Numbered from the stretch's first letter, positions 16,025 to 24,485 are shown. The stretch is 64,000 nt of DNA from Microbacterium sp. SY138 (GCF_039729145.1 NZ_CP155793.1:2852001-2916000); one strand, 5' to 3'. The notes: a model not told the origin generated them from the letters alone. Made by a program: numbers and translations.

Positions 16025-19000
16025 TCCTGTCCCTCCGGGTGGCGCAGCATCCGTCGGCGGAGCAGAACGCCGCCTCCGGCGAGCAGCAGCAGTCCGGCGA
16101 AGGCGAGCATCGTCGGGGCCGGGCCACCGGTCGCCGCCAGTGGATCGGACTGTCCGCCGGCGGAACCGCCGCCCTGGTTCGCGCCGCCACCGGGGGTGCC
16201 ACCGGGGGTGCCACCGGGGGTGCCGCCGGGGTTGCCGCCGGGGTTGCCGCCGTCGGAGCCGGCTGTCGAGGTCACGGTGAACGTGACCTGGTTCTGCCGG
16301 GCGGCCGCGTCGGTCGCGATGTACTTCAGGGTGTAGGTGCCGGTCGCGGTCGGGGTGAACGTGTATCCGTCTCCGGCAGCCGCGGCGAGCGCCCGCAGGC
16401 CGGACGCCGGGTCGTCGACCGCCACGGGGGCACCCGACGGGTCGGTCACCTCGAGCATCGTGCTCACGCGTCCCGAGTTGTCCACGGCCTCGGCGCGCGG
16501 GGCGGTGTAGGCGGTTCCGACCGTGGCCTCACCCGCAGGTTCCGGGGCGACGCGCACGAGCGGCGGCATGGTGTCGAGTGCGGTGAGCTCCCGCGTCGCC
16601 ACCCGGTACACGTCCTTGTCGGAGAGCGGAGCGCTGTAGACCTCGACTCCGGCGATCCGTCCGTCCATGGTGGCGTCGTCGAGCGCGCCCGACGTGTTCG
16701 CGTCGCCGCCGATCACCATGTAGCGCGCGTCGGCCGCGCTGGGCTTGACGGAGAACGACACTCCTTCGGACTCGGCCTTTCGGACACCGTCGACGTACAG
16801 CCGTGCATCCTGGCCGTCATACCAGGCGGTCACGTGGTACCACTGGCCGTACTTCAGGCTGACCGCCGGACGAGGCGAGGCGTACCAGAACTGCAGCTCG
16901 TACGTCGTCGCGCTGGTGCCGACGGCCTCGAGACCGATGCCCCCGCTCTGCATGCCGCCGAACACGTCGACGTATCCGCCGGCGATCGCGTCGAGACGGA
17001 AGGTCGCATCGAGGGTGAAACCATCCTGCAGCGCTGCATACTCCGCGTCCGTCCACTTCGGAGTGCGGATGCCGGTGGCAGCTCCCTCCGCGCCGATCAC
17101 GACATCGGATCCCACGCCGGGATCGTTCTCGATCCGGGCATCGGCGCCTGCGGTGAGCGGACGCGCGGCCGGAGAGGAGTCGCTCGCCGTGCCGCCCGCG
17201 AAGCCGACATCCAGGAGATCAGCCGTGGGCAGGGCGGCGCGGAGGTCGTCGAAGGTCAGACTGCTGGGGTCGAAGGGCCCCTCACCGCCGCTGCCTTCGG
17301 TGCTGGTGAACCGCGTCGTCAGCGCGGCACCCTCCTTGCCCCAGGCGTTGATCGGGGTGACCCGCACCTCGTACTCCTTCCCGGGGAGCAGGTTCCACAC
17401 CTCGTGGCTGCGGTCGGCAGGCATCGGCAGGTTGTAGAAGCCCGACCACTGCAGGAACGAGTTCACCTCCTCGCCGGTGGCGACGTCGACCGTGGAGTAA
17501 CGGTACTTGTGCACGATGTCGCCGACGGAGTTCGGCGCGGGCACGGCCTGCGGGAAGGAGGCCATCGCCTTCGTGCTCGCGATGTCGCCGACGGTCACGG
17601 CCGCACCCTCCGGCCAGATCGGGCCGGCGGACTGCGCGGCGCGGTGAGAGTTGTTGAACGGGAAACGCTCGTCATAGGACTTGGTCTCATCGACCGAGTC
17701 GGCCACGTCCCAGGTCCAGGTCTGGTCGATCCACTGATCGGCGAGCAGGTCGTAGTTCTTGATCGTGACGGTGGTGCCGGTGATCTCGACGATGGCCGTC
17801 TGGCGGTTGTTGCCCGCGTCATCCGGCGTGGTGTCGTTGCCGCGGCTGGTCGGGCTCGAGTTCACGACACCCGACTCGAACTCGTAGTACGCCAGCGGCG
17901 GCGCGTTCACGGTGGTGAATCCCTGAGTCGACCGCTCGCCGCTCCGGTTCTCCTGGCCCTGCCAGATCGAGGTCGGGATGTTCTGCGGCGTGTGGATGTG
18001 ACCGCCCCAGACGACAGCCTGCGGGAAGTCGTCGAACACGGACTGGAAGCCGTCGCCGCAGCCGCTGGAGAGACCGGTGCCGTACCACTCGTTCGAGACG
18101 TAATGGGTGCACTGGAGCGGGTGGTGCACCAGCACCATGACGGGCTTGTTCGGGTCTTCAGCCGTGGCGGCTGCCAGCCTCTGCTGCAACCAGGACTGGG
18201 CGTAGGCGTAGTTGCCGCCGCTCGCTCCCGAGGGCTTGCCCGTGTCGGGGTCGATGGTGCCACTGCCCGGCGACACCGTGATGACGTGGTAGCCGTTCAC
18301 GGTGTAGTCGGCGTTCGGCTTCTGGCCGCCCGTCGCCTGCGTGAACAGGTCGTACGAGGAGATACCCGAGACGTCGTGGTTTCCGAGCGACGCGATCGCC
18401 GGGATACCGAGGCCTGCCTTGGAATCCATCGTCTGCTTGAGTCCGGCGAATTCGCCCGGCGTCGCACTGTTGGTGAGGTCGCCGACGAACAGGGCGGTCT
18501 GGACGTTTTCCTGTGCCCAGAAGTCGTAGGCCTCGGCGAGCTCGTCCCAGTTGACGTGGATGTCACCGATCGCCGCGAAGCGCACGTCCGGTCCTCCGGC
18601 CTCGACCGCCGGCGCCGCTGCGACGCTCGGAGCCGCAGCCACGGCCGCATCCGGAGCCCCGGTCACCGTGATCGTGCGGGTCTCCGTGCTCACGCCGCCT
18701 GCGGCATCGCTGATCGAGTAGCCGACGACGTAATCACCGGGGACGGTCGGGGTGAATCGATACCCGCCGGACTCCTCCGGCATGACCATCGTGACGACAC
18801 CGGAAGGGTCTTCCACCGTGACGACGAGCTCGCTCGCGGAGCCGTCGACATCGGCCGCGGAGGCCGAAGGAAGCAGCACAGCACTCCCGACCCGACCGCT
18901 GGTCGGTGCCTCGCGCTCGAGGCGGATGATGGTGCCGCCCGTCTCGGTGGCGGGCGACACGTCTTCGGGATCGGTCACGGCGAGGCTCGCGTTCGACGTG

Positions 19001-19152
19001 GTGACGACCGGTGCGGCCACGGACGCAGCAGCCGGGAGCACAGGCCCCGCGATACAGGCGGCGACGGCGACGAGCGATGCGGGGCGGAGGAGCCGCGCGA
19101 ATCCGCGGCGGGAAAGGGACGGATCGGGGGCGGGCGGTTTACGACGAGACAC
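16021..19152 (-). CDS. Sortase-anchored, Tat-exported metallophosphatase with LamG-like domain
   Basis: Large surface protein, 1043 residues. The N-terminus carries a Tat motif (SRRGFARLL) and a hydrophobic stretch. A bacterial Ig-like segment follows. Then comes a calcineurin-type phosphoesterase with GDIHVNW, LFVGDLTN, LGNHD, VLVHHP and WGGHIH, so all metal ligands are present. Next are a fibronectin-like part, a concanavalin/LamG-type domain (YVDVFGGMQSGG and KYGQWYHVTAWYDG), a further Ig-like repeat and a Gly/Pro/Thr-rich spacer. The end is a sorting signal (LAATG, hydrophobic helix, RRR). It therefore acts at the cell wall, probably on phosphate esters. GTG at 19150-19152 is preceded by AGAGGA at the right distance. 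It is coupled to hupE and sits 159 bases downstream of a GntR/UTRA regulator. Confidence 0.87.
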   Translation of the reverse strand: MSRRKPPAPDPSLSRRGFARLLRPASLVAVAACIAGPVLPAAASVAAPVVTTSNASLAVTDPEDVSPATETGGTIIRLEREAPTSGRVGSAVLLPSASAADVDGSASELVVTVEDPSGVVTMVMPEESGGYRFTPTVPGDYVVGYSISDAAGGVSTETRTITVTGAPDAAVAAAPSVAAAPAVEAGGPDVRFAAIGDIHVNWDELAEAYDFWAQENVQTALFVGDLTNSATPGEFAGLKQTMDSKAGLGIPAIASLGNHDVSGISSYDLFTQATGGQKPNADYTVNGYHVITVSPGSGTIDPDTGKPSGASGGNYAYAQSWLQQRLAAATAEDPNKPVMVLVHHPLQCTHYVSNEWYGTGLSSGCGDGFQSVFDDFPQAVVWGGHIHTPQNIPTSIWQGQENRSGERSTQGFTTVNAPPLAYYEFESGVVNSSPTSRGNDTTPDDAGNNRQTAIVEITGTTVTIKNYDLLADQWIDQTWTWDVADSVDETKSYDERFPFNNSHRAAQSAGPIWPEGAAVTVGDIASTKAMASFPQAVPAPNSVGDIVHKYRYSTVDVATGEEVNSFLQWSGFYNLPMPADRSHEVWNLLPGKEYEVRVTPINAWGKEGAALTTRFTSTEGSGGEGPFDPSSLTFDDLRAALPTADLLDVGFAGGTASDSSPAARPLTAGADARIENDPGVGSDVVIGAEGAATGIRTPKWTDAEYAALQDGFTLDATFRLDAIAGGYVDVFGGMQSGGIGLEAVGTSATTYELQFWYASPRPAVSLKYGQWYHVTAWYDGQDARLYVDGVRKAESEGVSFSVKPSAADARYMVIGGDANTSGALDDATMDGRIAGVEVYSAPLSDKDVYRVATRELTALDTMPPLVRVAPEPAGEATVGTAYTAPRAEAVDNSGRVSTMLEVTDPSGAPVAVDDPASGLRALAAAAGDGYTFTPTATGTYTLKYIATDAAARQNQVTFTVTSTAGSDGGNPGGNPGGTPGGTPGGTPGGGANQGGGSAGGQSDPLAATGGPAPTMLAFAGLLLLAGGGVLLRRRMLRHPEGQE
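16188..16252. repeat. Short in-frame tandem repeat coding the Gly/Pro/Thr spacer of the surface phosphatase
   Basis: Near-identical 12-base units (GGGGGTGCCACC/GGGGTTGCCGCC type) encode repeated NPGG and TPGG. They form the cell-wall-spanning spacer ahead of the sorting signal. The copy number is likely to vary between strains by slippage. Confidence 0.75.
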
Positions 19153-19311
19153 GGAGCATCCTCTGTGAGACGAGAAGAAATCGGACTTCCCCAATCGACC
19201 GCCGCAAGATGACGCCGGGGTGAACACCGGCCGACGCAGACGTGTCATCGGCCGCCCGCGCGGCGATCCGGGCGACCCGGTGCGCACAGTGGGCGCAGTC
19301 GCGCGACCCGT

Positions 19312-20034
19312 TCAGTCTTCGCCGGGGAGCGCGGCCGCTCCGAAGGCCTGCGCTTCGAAGGAGATCGTGTGCGGAACGTAGCGATCCTCGGCGCATTCGA
19401 CGGGTCGGCCGTTCGAGGCGAAGGTTTCGCGTCGCACCTGCAGGAGCGGACTGGATCTCCGCACACCGAGCAGACGCGCATCCTCGGTCGCCGCAGCCAC
19501 CGCTTCGATCCGGTGGTTTCCCGACGAGACCACGATCCCGGCGTCTGCGAGCACTCGTGTCGTGGAGACCACGTCATCCGGAAGACCTGCGACGTGCGGA
19601 ACCACCCAGGGCGCCCATGTCGAGCGCTCCACCATCACGGGGCGCTGGTCGAGTGTCCGCACACGGGTGAAGGTCAGGACGTCTGCGTCCGTGCGGATCC
19701 CGAGCAGACGCGCCTCCCGCGCCGTGGCCTTCCGCGTCGTGCGGGCCACGATGAGACCGCCGGGTGCGCGCCCGCGGCCACGCGCCCACTGGGTGAACGA
19801 CCGCATCCGGTCGAATCCCTGCGGCTGGCTGGGCTGCACGAACCATCCTGAGCCCCGGTGCGACTCGACCAGCCCCTGCCGCGCCAGGGTGGCGAGCACG
19901 GTGCGGATCGTGCGTCGAGAGACGCCGTGGAGGGCGGCCAGCTCCATCTCGCTGGGAAGCCCTGCTCCCCCGGCGTAGGTGCCGTCAAGGATCTGCGCGC
20001 GAAGGAGCGCGAGCACCTCACTCATCGGCCGCAT
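19312..20034 (-). CDS. GntR-family regulator with UTRA ligand-binding domain (HutC type)
   Basis: Regulator of 240 residues. The N-terminal winged helix has LPSEMELAALHGVSRRTIRT (residues 26-45) and a wing GSGWFVQ. A UTRA domain follows from about residue 75 (RTTRKATAREARLLGI, and RETFASNGRPVECAEDRY at the end). HutC-type regulators bind small metabolites such as histidine derivatives or sugar phosphates. Genes on the same strand downstream are the surface phosphatase and hupE, 159 bases away, which it may control. An alternative start nine bases later (ATG at 20025) is possible. Confidence 0.87.
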   Translation of the reverse strand: MRPMSEVLALLRAQILDGTYAGGAGLPSEMELAALHGVSRRTIRTVLATLARQGLVESHRGSGWFVQPSQPQGFDRMRSFTQWARGRGRAPGGLIVARTTRKATAREARLLGIRTDADVLTFTRVRTLDQRPVMVERSTWAPWVVPHVAGLPDDVVSTTRVLADAGIVVSSGNHRIEAVAAATEDARLLGVRRSSPLLQVRRETFASNGRPVECAEDRYVPHTISFEAQAFGAAALPGED

Positions 20035-20126
20035 GCGATCGCATCACGGTGTTGTCGAGCGGAGCGCTCCCGGGTTGCGACGGCACAGCTCACTCTAACG
20101 CCCATGCGCCGACACCCCGGAGATGA

Positions 20127-20160
20127 CTGAAGCCCCCGGGCATGTGCCTGGGGGCTTCAG
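20127..20160 (-). terminator. Strong hairpin after tRNA-Ala
   Basis: Perfect 11-base arms CTGAAGCCCCC / GGGGGCTTCAG with a 12-base loop, seven bases downstream of the tRNA 3' end. It is GC-rich without a T-run, as usual in this genome. Confidence 0.8.
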
Positions 20161-20167
20161 TGTTCGG

Positions 20168-20240
20168 TGGACCTAAGGGGATTCGAACCCCTGACCTCCT
20201 CGATGCGAACGAGGCGCGCTACCAACTGCGCCATAGGCCC
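20168..20240 (-). tRNA. tRNA-Ala (anticodon CGC)
   Basis: 73 bases forming a full cloverleaf. The acceptor stem is GGGCCTA/TAGGTCC with the G3-U70 wobble that marks alanine tRNAs. The anticodon stem is CCTCG/CGAGG around loop TTCGCAT, the T-arm is AGGGG-TTCGAAT-CCCCT, and the discriminator is A. The anticodon lies at 20205-20207 (complement). The 3' CCA is not encoded. It reads GCG, a frequent alanine codon in this genome. Confidence 0.97.
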
Positions 20241-20292
20241 GTGAACGACATCTACGCTATCACGACGGAGAAGCTGTTCGCGCCGCGGACGG

Positions 20293-21138
20293 TCATCCGG
20301 CGGCGCGGCGCGAGAGCAACTCGCGCACGTGCGCTTCGATCTCGGCGTCGTCGACGAAGCCCATCCGCGCATACGGCGATGAGGCCGCGGGCAGCGCCAC
20401 CGGCGCCTCGGGGGCCATCTGCTCCGCACGCTCGCGCAGGGCGGCGACGCGCGCGGCCTTGCGACGCTGTTCCTGTGCCTCCATCTGGGCCTGCGCAGCC
20501 TGCGCACGAGACCCGGGCACCGACACGAGCGGCTCCGGCAGCGGACGCGGTGTCCACGTCGCCCGCCCCTGGTCGTGCAGCTCGGGGGCGACGCGCGGGG
20601 CGGCCGGCGTGGCCACCACGTGCGTGGCGCGTGCGACACGGCCGGCGACCGCGGCCATGCGCTGCAGGGCGATGCCGGCGACGACGACGGCGGCGCCACC
20701 GATCCACAGCAGCGCCGAGCTCCCGGCAGCCAGGAGCTGCCAGACGCCGAGCCCGGCGATGACGAGTCCGACGAGGAGGGTGCTGGTCGCGGCGACACGG
20801 ACACGTCGACGTGCCCGTGCCCGTCGGATCACGGGATCGGCCCTGGTCGCCGCGAGTTGCTCACGAAGGGACTCGAGTTCGGCAGCCTCACGTTCGGACT
20901 GCACCCGCTTGGCCAGCTTCTGCTGGGCCAGCGCGGTGCGCGCGTTCAACTCGAAGCGCACTTCACCGGGAGTCTCGCTCGTCTCGGCGAGCACACGCAG
21001 GGCCTGGTTCAGCCGCACCGCGTTGCGTTCAGCGGCGTTGTATTGGAATCGCCCCCGCCAGGATGGCAGCAGATAGAGCATCCAGAGCAGCACGGCGACG
21101 AGCACGATCACTCCCCCGCTCAGCACCGGCCCGTCCAT
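20293..21138 (-). CDS. Actinobacterial membrane protein, SepX/GlpR-like by context
   Basis: Membrane protein of 281 residues. There is one N-terminal helix (GVIVLVAVLLWMLYLLPSW) followed by a charged cytoplasmic coiled region. A pair of helices follows near residues 115-155 (STLLVGLVIAGLGVW and LLWIGGAAVVVAGIAL), then a proline- and alanine-rich tail. The opening LLPSWRGR and the position immediately beyond rimJ and galU match the locus of the actinobacterial divisome-associated protein called SepX in Streptomyces and GlpR in Corynebacterium, and of Rv0996 in M. tuberculosis. A cell-division role is therefore inferred from synteny and topology, not from a catalytic motif. Confidence 0.75.
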   Translation of the reverse strand: MDGPVLSGGVIVLVAVLLWMLYLLPSWRGRFQYNAAERNAVRLNQALRVLAETSETPGEVRFELNARTALAQQKLAKRVQSEREAAELESLREQLAATRADPVIRRARARRRVRVAATSTLLVGLVIAGLGVWQLLAAGSSALLWIGGAAVVVAGIALQRMAAVAGRVARATHVVATPAAPRVAPELHDQGRATWTPRPLPEPLVSVPGSRAQAAQAQMEAQEQRRKAARVAALRERAEQMAPEAPVALPAASSPYARMGFVDDAEIEAHVRELLSRRAAG

Positions 21139-21230
21139 ACCGACAACGCTAAGGGCTGGAAGCTGGCTGGGCCGTACAGTAAGGCGCGTGTCGCGGCGTG
21201 TCCGTCCGGATCAGGACCAGATGACCCTTT

Positions 21231-21860
21231 TCACTGCGAAATGCGGTCGGAGGGGGGCACCGTTGCGGCGTCGGGCGGCACCTGACCGCTGAGCCAGCGT
21301 GCGAGCACCCCTTGCGGCACATCTTCCTTCGTCAGGGCGAACGCATAGTGGTCGCGCCAGTCGCCGTCGATATGGATGTAACGACGACGCAGCCCCTCGT
21401 ACCGGAACCCCAGCTTCTGCACGATGCGCAGACTCGCCGCGTTCTCCGGCCGGATGCAGATCTCCATGCGGTGCAGTCCGTACTCCGTGAAGCACGCGTC
21501 CGTGGCCATCGCCACGGCAGTCGGAGTGATCCCCCGGCCGGCGAACCGCTCGCTCACCCAGTACCCGATCGTGGCCGAGCACAGCGAGCCGCGGGACACT
21601 CCCCACACGTTGAGCTGTCCCGCGACCTCGCCGTCGTACTCCATGACGAACGGATAGCCCGAGCCGTCACGATACTGCTGGAGCAGGCGTCGGATGCTGA
21701 GCCTCATGTCGAACGACACCGAGCCGTAGGGGACGGTCGCCTCCCACGGCTGGAGCCACGACCTGTTGGCGAGCAGTTCATGCTGCAGCGGTCGCGCATC
21801 CTTCGCACGGACGAGCCGCAGTTCTATGGGTCCGTGTCGCATTCCCGTCGCCAGATCCAT
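21231..21860 (-). CDS. GNAT-family N-acetyltransferase, RimJ/RimL-like
   Basis: Protein of 209 residues with the GNAT acetyl-CoA fold. The phrases GYWVSERFAGRGITPTA, near residue 115-130, and ENAASLRIVQKLGF, near 160, are the acetyl-CoA-binding and C-terminal motifs of the RimJ/RimL ribosomal-protein acetyltransferase group. The ATG at 21858-21860 is preferred over upstream in-frame codons because those would lie inside galU. Twenty-five bases separate it from galU. The genuine protein target is unknown for actinobacterial members. Confidence 0.87.
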   Translation of the reverse strand: MDLATGMRHGPIELRLVRAKDARPLQHELLANRSWLQPWEATVPYGSVSFDMRLSIRRLLQQYRDGSGYPFVMEYDGEVAGQLNVWGVSRGSLCSATIGYWVSERFAGRGITPTAVAMATDACFTEYGLHRMEICIRPENAASLRIVQKLGFRYEGLRRRYIHIDGDWRDHYAFALTKEDVPQGVLARWLSGQVPPDAATVPPSDRISQ

Positions 21861-21885
21861 GCCGCACCGACGCCCGCAGAGTCGC

Positions 21886-22773
21886 CTAGAGGCGTTCCGC
21901 GAACTCCTTGAGCCAGGGACGCAGCTCGGGCCCGAGGTCATCGCGGTCCGCGGCGAGCTGCACGATCGCCTTGATGTAGTCGACGCGGTCGCCGGTGTCG
22001 TAACGGCGTCCACCGAAGACGACGCCGACCACGCCGGGGCCGTCGGGATCGGTCGCGAGCACCTGTAGCGCGTCGGTGAGCTGGATCTCTCCGCCCTTGC
22101 CCGGCTCGGTGTGCTCGAGGATGTCGAAAACCGACGCCGGGAGCACGTAGCGGCCGATGATGGCCAGGTTGGACGGCGCGTCTTCCTGCGCGGGCTTCTC
22201 GACGAGACCGGTCACCTGGACGGCGTCGGACCCCTCGAGCGGCTCGACGGCGGCCGCACCGTACATGTGGATGTTCGCGGGGTCGACCTCCATAAGCGCG
22301 ATCACGGCCGCGCCCGAACGCTCGTGCTCGGCGATCATGTCGGTGAGGAGCGGGTCGCGCTCGTCGATGAGGTCGTCTCCGAGGAGCACGGCGAAAGAGC
22401 TGTCGCCGACGTGGGTGCGCGCACGCAGGACCGCGTGACCGAGCCCCTTCGGCTCGCCCTGGCGGACGAAGTGGATGTCGGCGAGATCGCTCGACTTCAT
22501 CACGCGCTCGAGACGACCGGTATCGCCCTTCTCCATGAGCTTCACCTCGAGCTCCGGCACGGAGTCGAAGTGGTTGGAGATGGCGTTCTTGTTGCGGCCG
22601 ATGATGACGAGGATGTCGTCGATGCCGGCGTTCGCCGCCTCTTCGACGACGTATTGGATCGCCGGCTTGTCGACGACGGGCAGCATCTCTTTGGGCATCG
22701 CCTTCGTCGCAGGGAGGAATCGCGTCCCCAGGCCTGCGGCGGGAATGACGGCTTTGATCTTGTGGTCAGCCAT
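21886..22773 (-). CDS. galU: UTP-glucose-1-phosphate uridylyltransferase GalU
   Basis: Enzyme making UDP-glucose from UTP and glucose-1-phosphate, feeding cell-envelope polysaccharide and glycolipid synthesis. It has 295 residues, the normal length. The nucleotide-binding signature AAGLGTRFLPATK (residues 12-24), the catalytic Lys in MPKEMLPVVDKP, the GLGHAVL segment and the active-site phrase GLVEKPA are all in place. It is divergent from the folate gene across 41 bases and followed by the acetyltransferase gene. Confidence 0.95.
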   Translation of the reverse strand: MADHKIKAVIPAAGLGTRFLPATKAMPKEMLPVVDKPAIQYVVEEAANAGIDDILVIIGRNKNAISNHFDSVPELEVKLMEKGDTGRLERVMKSSDLADIHFVRQGEPKGLGHAVLRARTHVGDSSFAVLLGDDLIDERDPLLTDMIAEHERSGAAVIALMEVDPANIHMYGAAAVEPLEGSDAVQVTGLVEKPAQEDAPSNLAIIGRYVLPASVFDILEHTEPGKGGEIQLTDALQVLATDPDGPGVVGVVFGGRRYDTGDRVDYIKAIVQLAADRDDLGPELRPWLKEFAERL

Positions 22774-22814
22774 CTTGCCAGCCTAGTGGTGAGCGTCGAC
22801 GTAGACTCGGAGCC

Positions 22815-23411
22815 ATGTCGAACGACGTCGAACATGCGAAGCGTGCACTCCGCGCCGAACTCCGCGAACGACGCCAGCTCCTCTCCGACACGCAGCGCGA
22901 CGCCGCGGCCACGGCCATCGGCGAACGCCTCGACGCCCTGATCGACGAGCTCGGCGCCCGCTCCATCTCGTGCTTCCTGTCCACCACCACCGAGCCGGGC
23001 ACCCGTGAATTCGTGACCAGGGCCGTGCGGCGCGGCATCCGCGTGCTCCTCCCCGTCACTCGCGCCGATGGGCTGCTGGACTGGGCCGTGGCGACCGACG
23101 ACGACGAGGTCAGCGAGGGGCTGTTCGGTCTGCCCGAGCCCACAGGCGAGGTGCTGGGCCCGATCGCCGTCAACGACGTCGATCTCATGATCGTCCCCGC
23201 TGCCGCGGTCGATCGCACCGGGATGCGCATGGGCTGGGGACGCGGCTACTTCGACAAGACCATCGGCTCGATGGAGAAGTGCCCGCCCGTCTATGCCGTG
23301 ATCTATGATTCCGAGGTACTCGACGAACTTCCGCGCGAGGTACACGACCAGCCCGTGGATGGCGTCGTGACCCCGTCGCAGACCCTCACCCTGTCGCCGC
23401 GGCGACGCTGA
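22815..23411 (+). CDS. 5-formyltetrahydrofolate cyclo-ligase
   Basis: Enzyme converting 5-formyltetrahydrofolate to 5,10-methenyltetrahydrofolate with ATP, 198 residues. The N-terminal Lys/Arg-rich helix (KRALRAELRERRQ) and the C-terminal nucleotide loop MGWGRGYFDKTIG (about residues 136-148) are the family signatures. It begins 41 bases from the divergent galU start and is followed 14 bases later by the zinc-ribbon gene, then mscL. The same order is known around Rv0992c in M. tuberculosis. Confidence 0.93.
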   Translation: MSNDVEHAKRALRAELRERRQLLSDTQRDAAATAIGERLDALIDELGARSISCFLSTTTEPGTREFVTRAVRRGIRVLLPVTRADGLLDWAVATDDDEVSEGLFGLPEPTGEVLGPIAVNDVDLMIVPAAAVDRTGMRMGWGRGYFDKTIGSMEKCPPVYAVIYDSEVLDELPREVHDQPVDGVVTPSQTLTLSPRRR

Positions 23412-23425
23412 TCGCAAGGACCCCC

Positions 23426-23698
23426 ATGCCCACCTACGCCTATGCCTGCACCTCGTGCGGACACAAGTTCGACGCCGTGCAGAGCTTCGCCGACGACGCT
23501 CTCACCGTGTGCCCCGAATGCGGTGGCGCGCTGCGCAAGCAGTACGGCTCGATCGGCGTGACCTTCAACGGCTCCGGCTTCTATCGCACGGACTCGCGCG
23601 CCAAATCCGGTGGATCGAAGGATGGTTCGGCATCATCGAAGACGGAATCGACGACGAGCGCCAAACCGGCGGCTGCGTCGACTCCGGCCTCTTCCTGA
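23426..23698 (+). CDS. FmdB-family zinc-ribbon protein (Rv0991c/Ruc-like)
   Basis: Small protein of 90 residues. The N-terminal half is a zinc ribbon with CTSCGHKF and CPECGGALRKQYG, and ends in VTFNGSGFYRTD. The C-terminal half is disordered and rich in Ser, Lys and Ala. The arrangement and position (between 5-FCL and mscL) match mycobacterial Rv0991c, described as a redox-regulated chaperone (Ruc) whose Cys residues hold zinc. The chaperone role is by homology and synteny only. Confidence 0.85.
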   Translation: MPTYAYACTSCGHKFDAVQSFADDALTVCPECGGALRKQYGSIGVTFNGSGFYRTDSRAKSGGSKDGSASSKTESTTSAKPAAASTPASS

Positions 23699-23722
23699 GG
23701 CCCCGATCTGTTGGGGGATCCC

Positions 23723-24145
23723 ATGCTCAAAGGTTTCAAGGACTTCCTGCTCCGCGGCAACGTCATCGACCTGGCCGTCGCTGTCGTCATCGGTACGGCT
23801 TTCACCGCGATCGTCACGGCCGTCGTGAACAGCATCATCAACCCGCTCATCGCGCTCTTCCTGAAGGCGGATGCCGCCGGTCAGTTCGGCATCCCCGTGA
23901 CGAACATCTACGGCGAGACCGTCACGTTCCCCATCGGCGAGCTGATCTCGGCGATCATCAGCTTCCTCGCCGTCGCCGCCGTCGTCTACTTCGTCTTCGT
24001 GCTGCCGATGAACACGTTCAAGGCCCGCGTCGAGGCCCGCAAGGGCACTCCGGCCGAGGAGCCCGAGGAGGAGCCGGCCGCCTCGACCGAGTCCGAGCTG
24101 CTCGTCGAGATCCGCGACCTGCTCAAGGCACAACGCGGAGCCTGA
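23723..24145 (+). CDS. mscL: Large-conductance mechanosensitive channel MscL
   Basis: Osmotic safety-valve channel in the cell membrane, 140 residues. The N-terminal amphipathic helix and TM1 read FKDFLLRGNVIDLAVAVVIG. TM2 is near residues 75-100 (ISAIISFLAVAAVVYFVFV). A charged cytoplasmic helix follows (SELLVEIRDLL). ATG at 23723 is chosen because GGGGGAT precedes it by a few bases; an in-frame TTG at 23711 lacks a site. The periplasmic loop is short and family-typical. Confidence 0.94.
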   Translation: MLKGFKDFLLRGNVIDLAVAVVIGTAFTAIVTAVVNSIINPLIALFLKADAAGQFGIPVTNIYGETVTFPIGELISAIISFLAVAAVVYFVFVLPMNTFKARVEARKGTPAEEPEEEPAASTESELLVEIRDLLKAQRGA

Positions 24146-24166
24146 CCGCCTCCGCTCGCACCCGAG

Positions 24167-24200
24167 ACGCACGGTCCTCTTCGGAGGGCCGTGCGTTTCT
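24167..24200 (+). terminator. Rho-independent-type terminator after mscL
   Basis: ACGCACGGTCCTC pairs with GGGCCGTGCGT and is followed by TTTCTGGTT, 21 bases past the mscL stop. One G-U-type imperfection lies in the upper stem. Confidence 0.75.
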
Positions 24201-24281
24201 GGTTCCGTTGCCCGGACGACCGGACACGGCGTTCAGCGACAGCACTGCCCCGTCATCCGGCGACTCCGTTCTTCCGGCGCC

Positions 24282-24485
24282 TCAGTAGTGCGGCGGCACA
24301 TCCTGGATCAGCTGGTCGTCGTTCGGCCCCTTGGCGCCCTTCGGCCGCGACCGCGGAGGCACTTCGGCGGGGCCGGACTCCGGTGCCGGGTCGCTCCCCG
24401 GCACCGGGGTCAGGCGGGCACGCCGTGAACCGGTGACCCGCACCACGCGCTGGCGCGGCGTCGGGGTGTCGGACTGGTCAGTCAT
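24282..24485 (-). CDS. Small hypothetical protein coupled to the degenerate helicase gene
   Basis: Basic, proline-rich protein of 67 residues with no membrane segment and no domain I recognise. The C-terminal tail (GPNDDQLIQDVPPHY) looks more conserved than the rest and resembles tails of short actinobacterial proteins of unknown role. Its ATG overlaps the stop of the large helicase-nuclease gene by eight bases, so it is translated from the same message and probably belongs to the same function. It is reported as real because of the coupling and the good codon pattern. Confidence 0.7.
   Translation of the reverse strand: MTDQSDTPTPRQRVVRVTGSRRARLTPVPGSDPAPESGPAEVPPRSRPKGAKGPNDDQLIQDVPPHY

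Noticed and set aside
16188..16252. Repeats that might look like a CRISPR array
   Set aside because: The 12-base units are contiguous and in frame with the cell-wall spacer. No unique spacers exist.
16039..19212. 1057-codon open frame on the plus strand opposite the surface phosphatase
   Set aside because: The minus-strand frame has Tat signal, phosphatase motifs and sorting signal. The plus-strand frame is Arg/Gly/Val noise.
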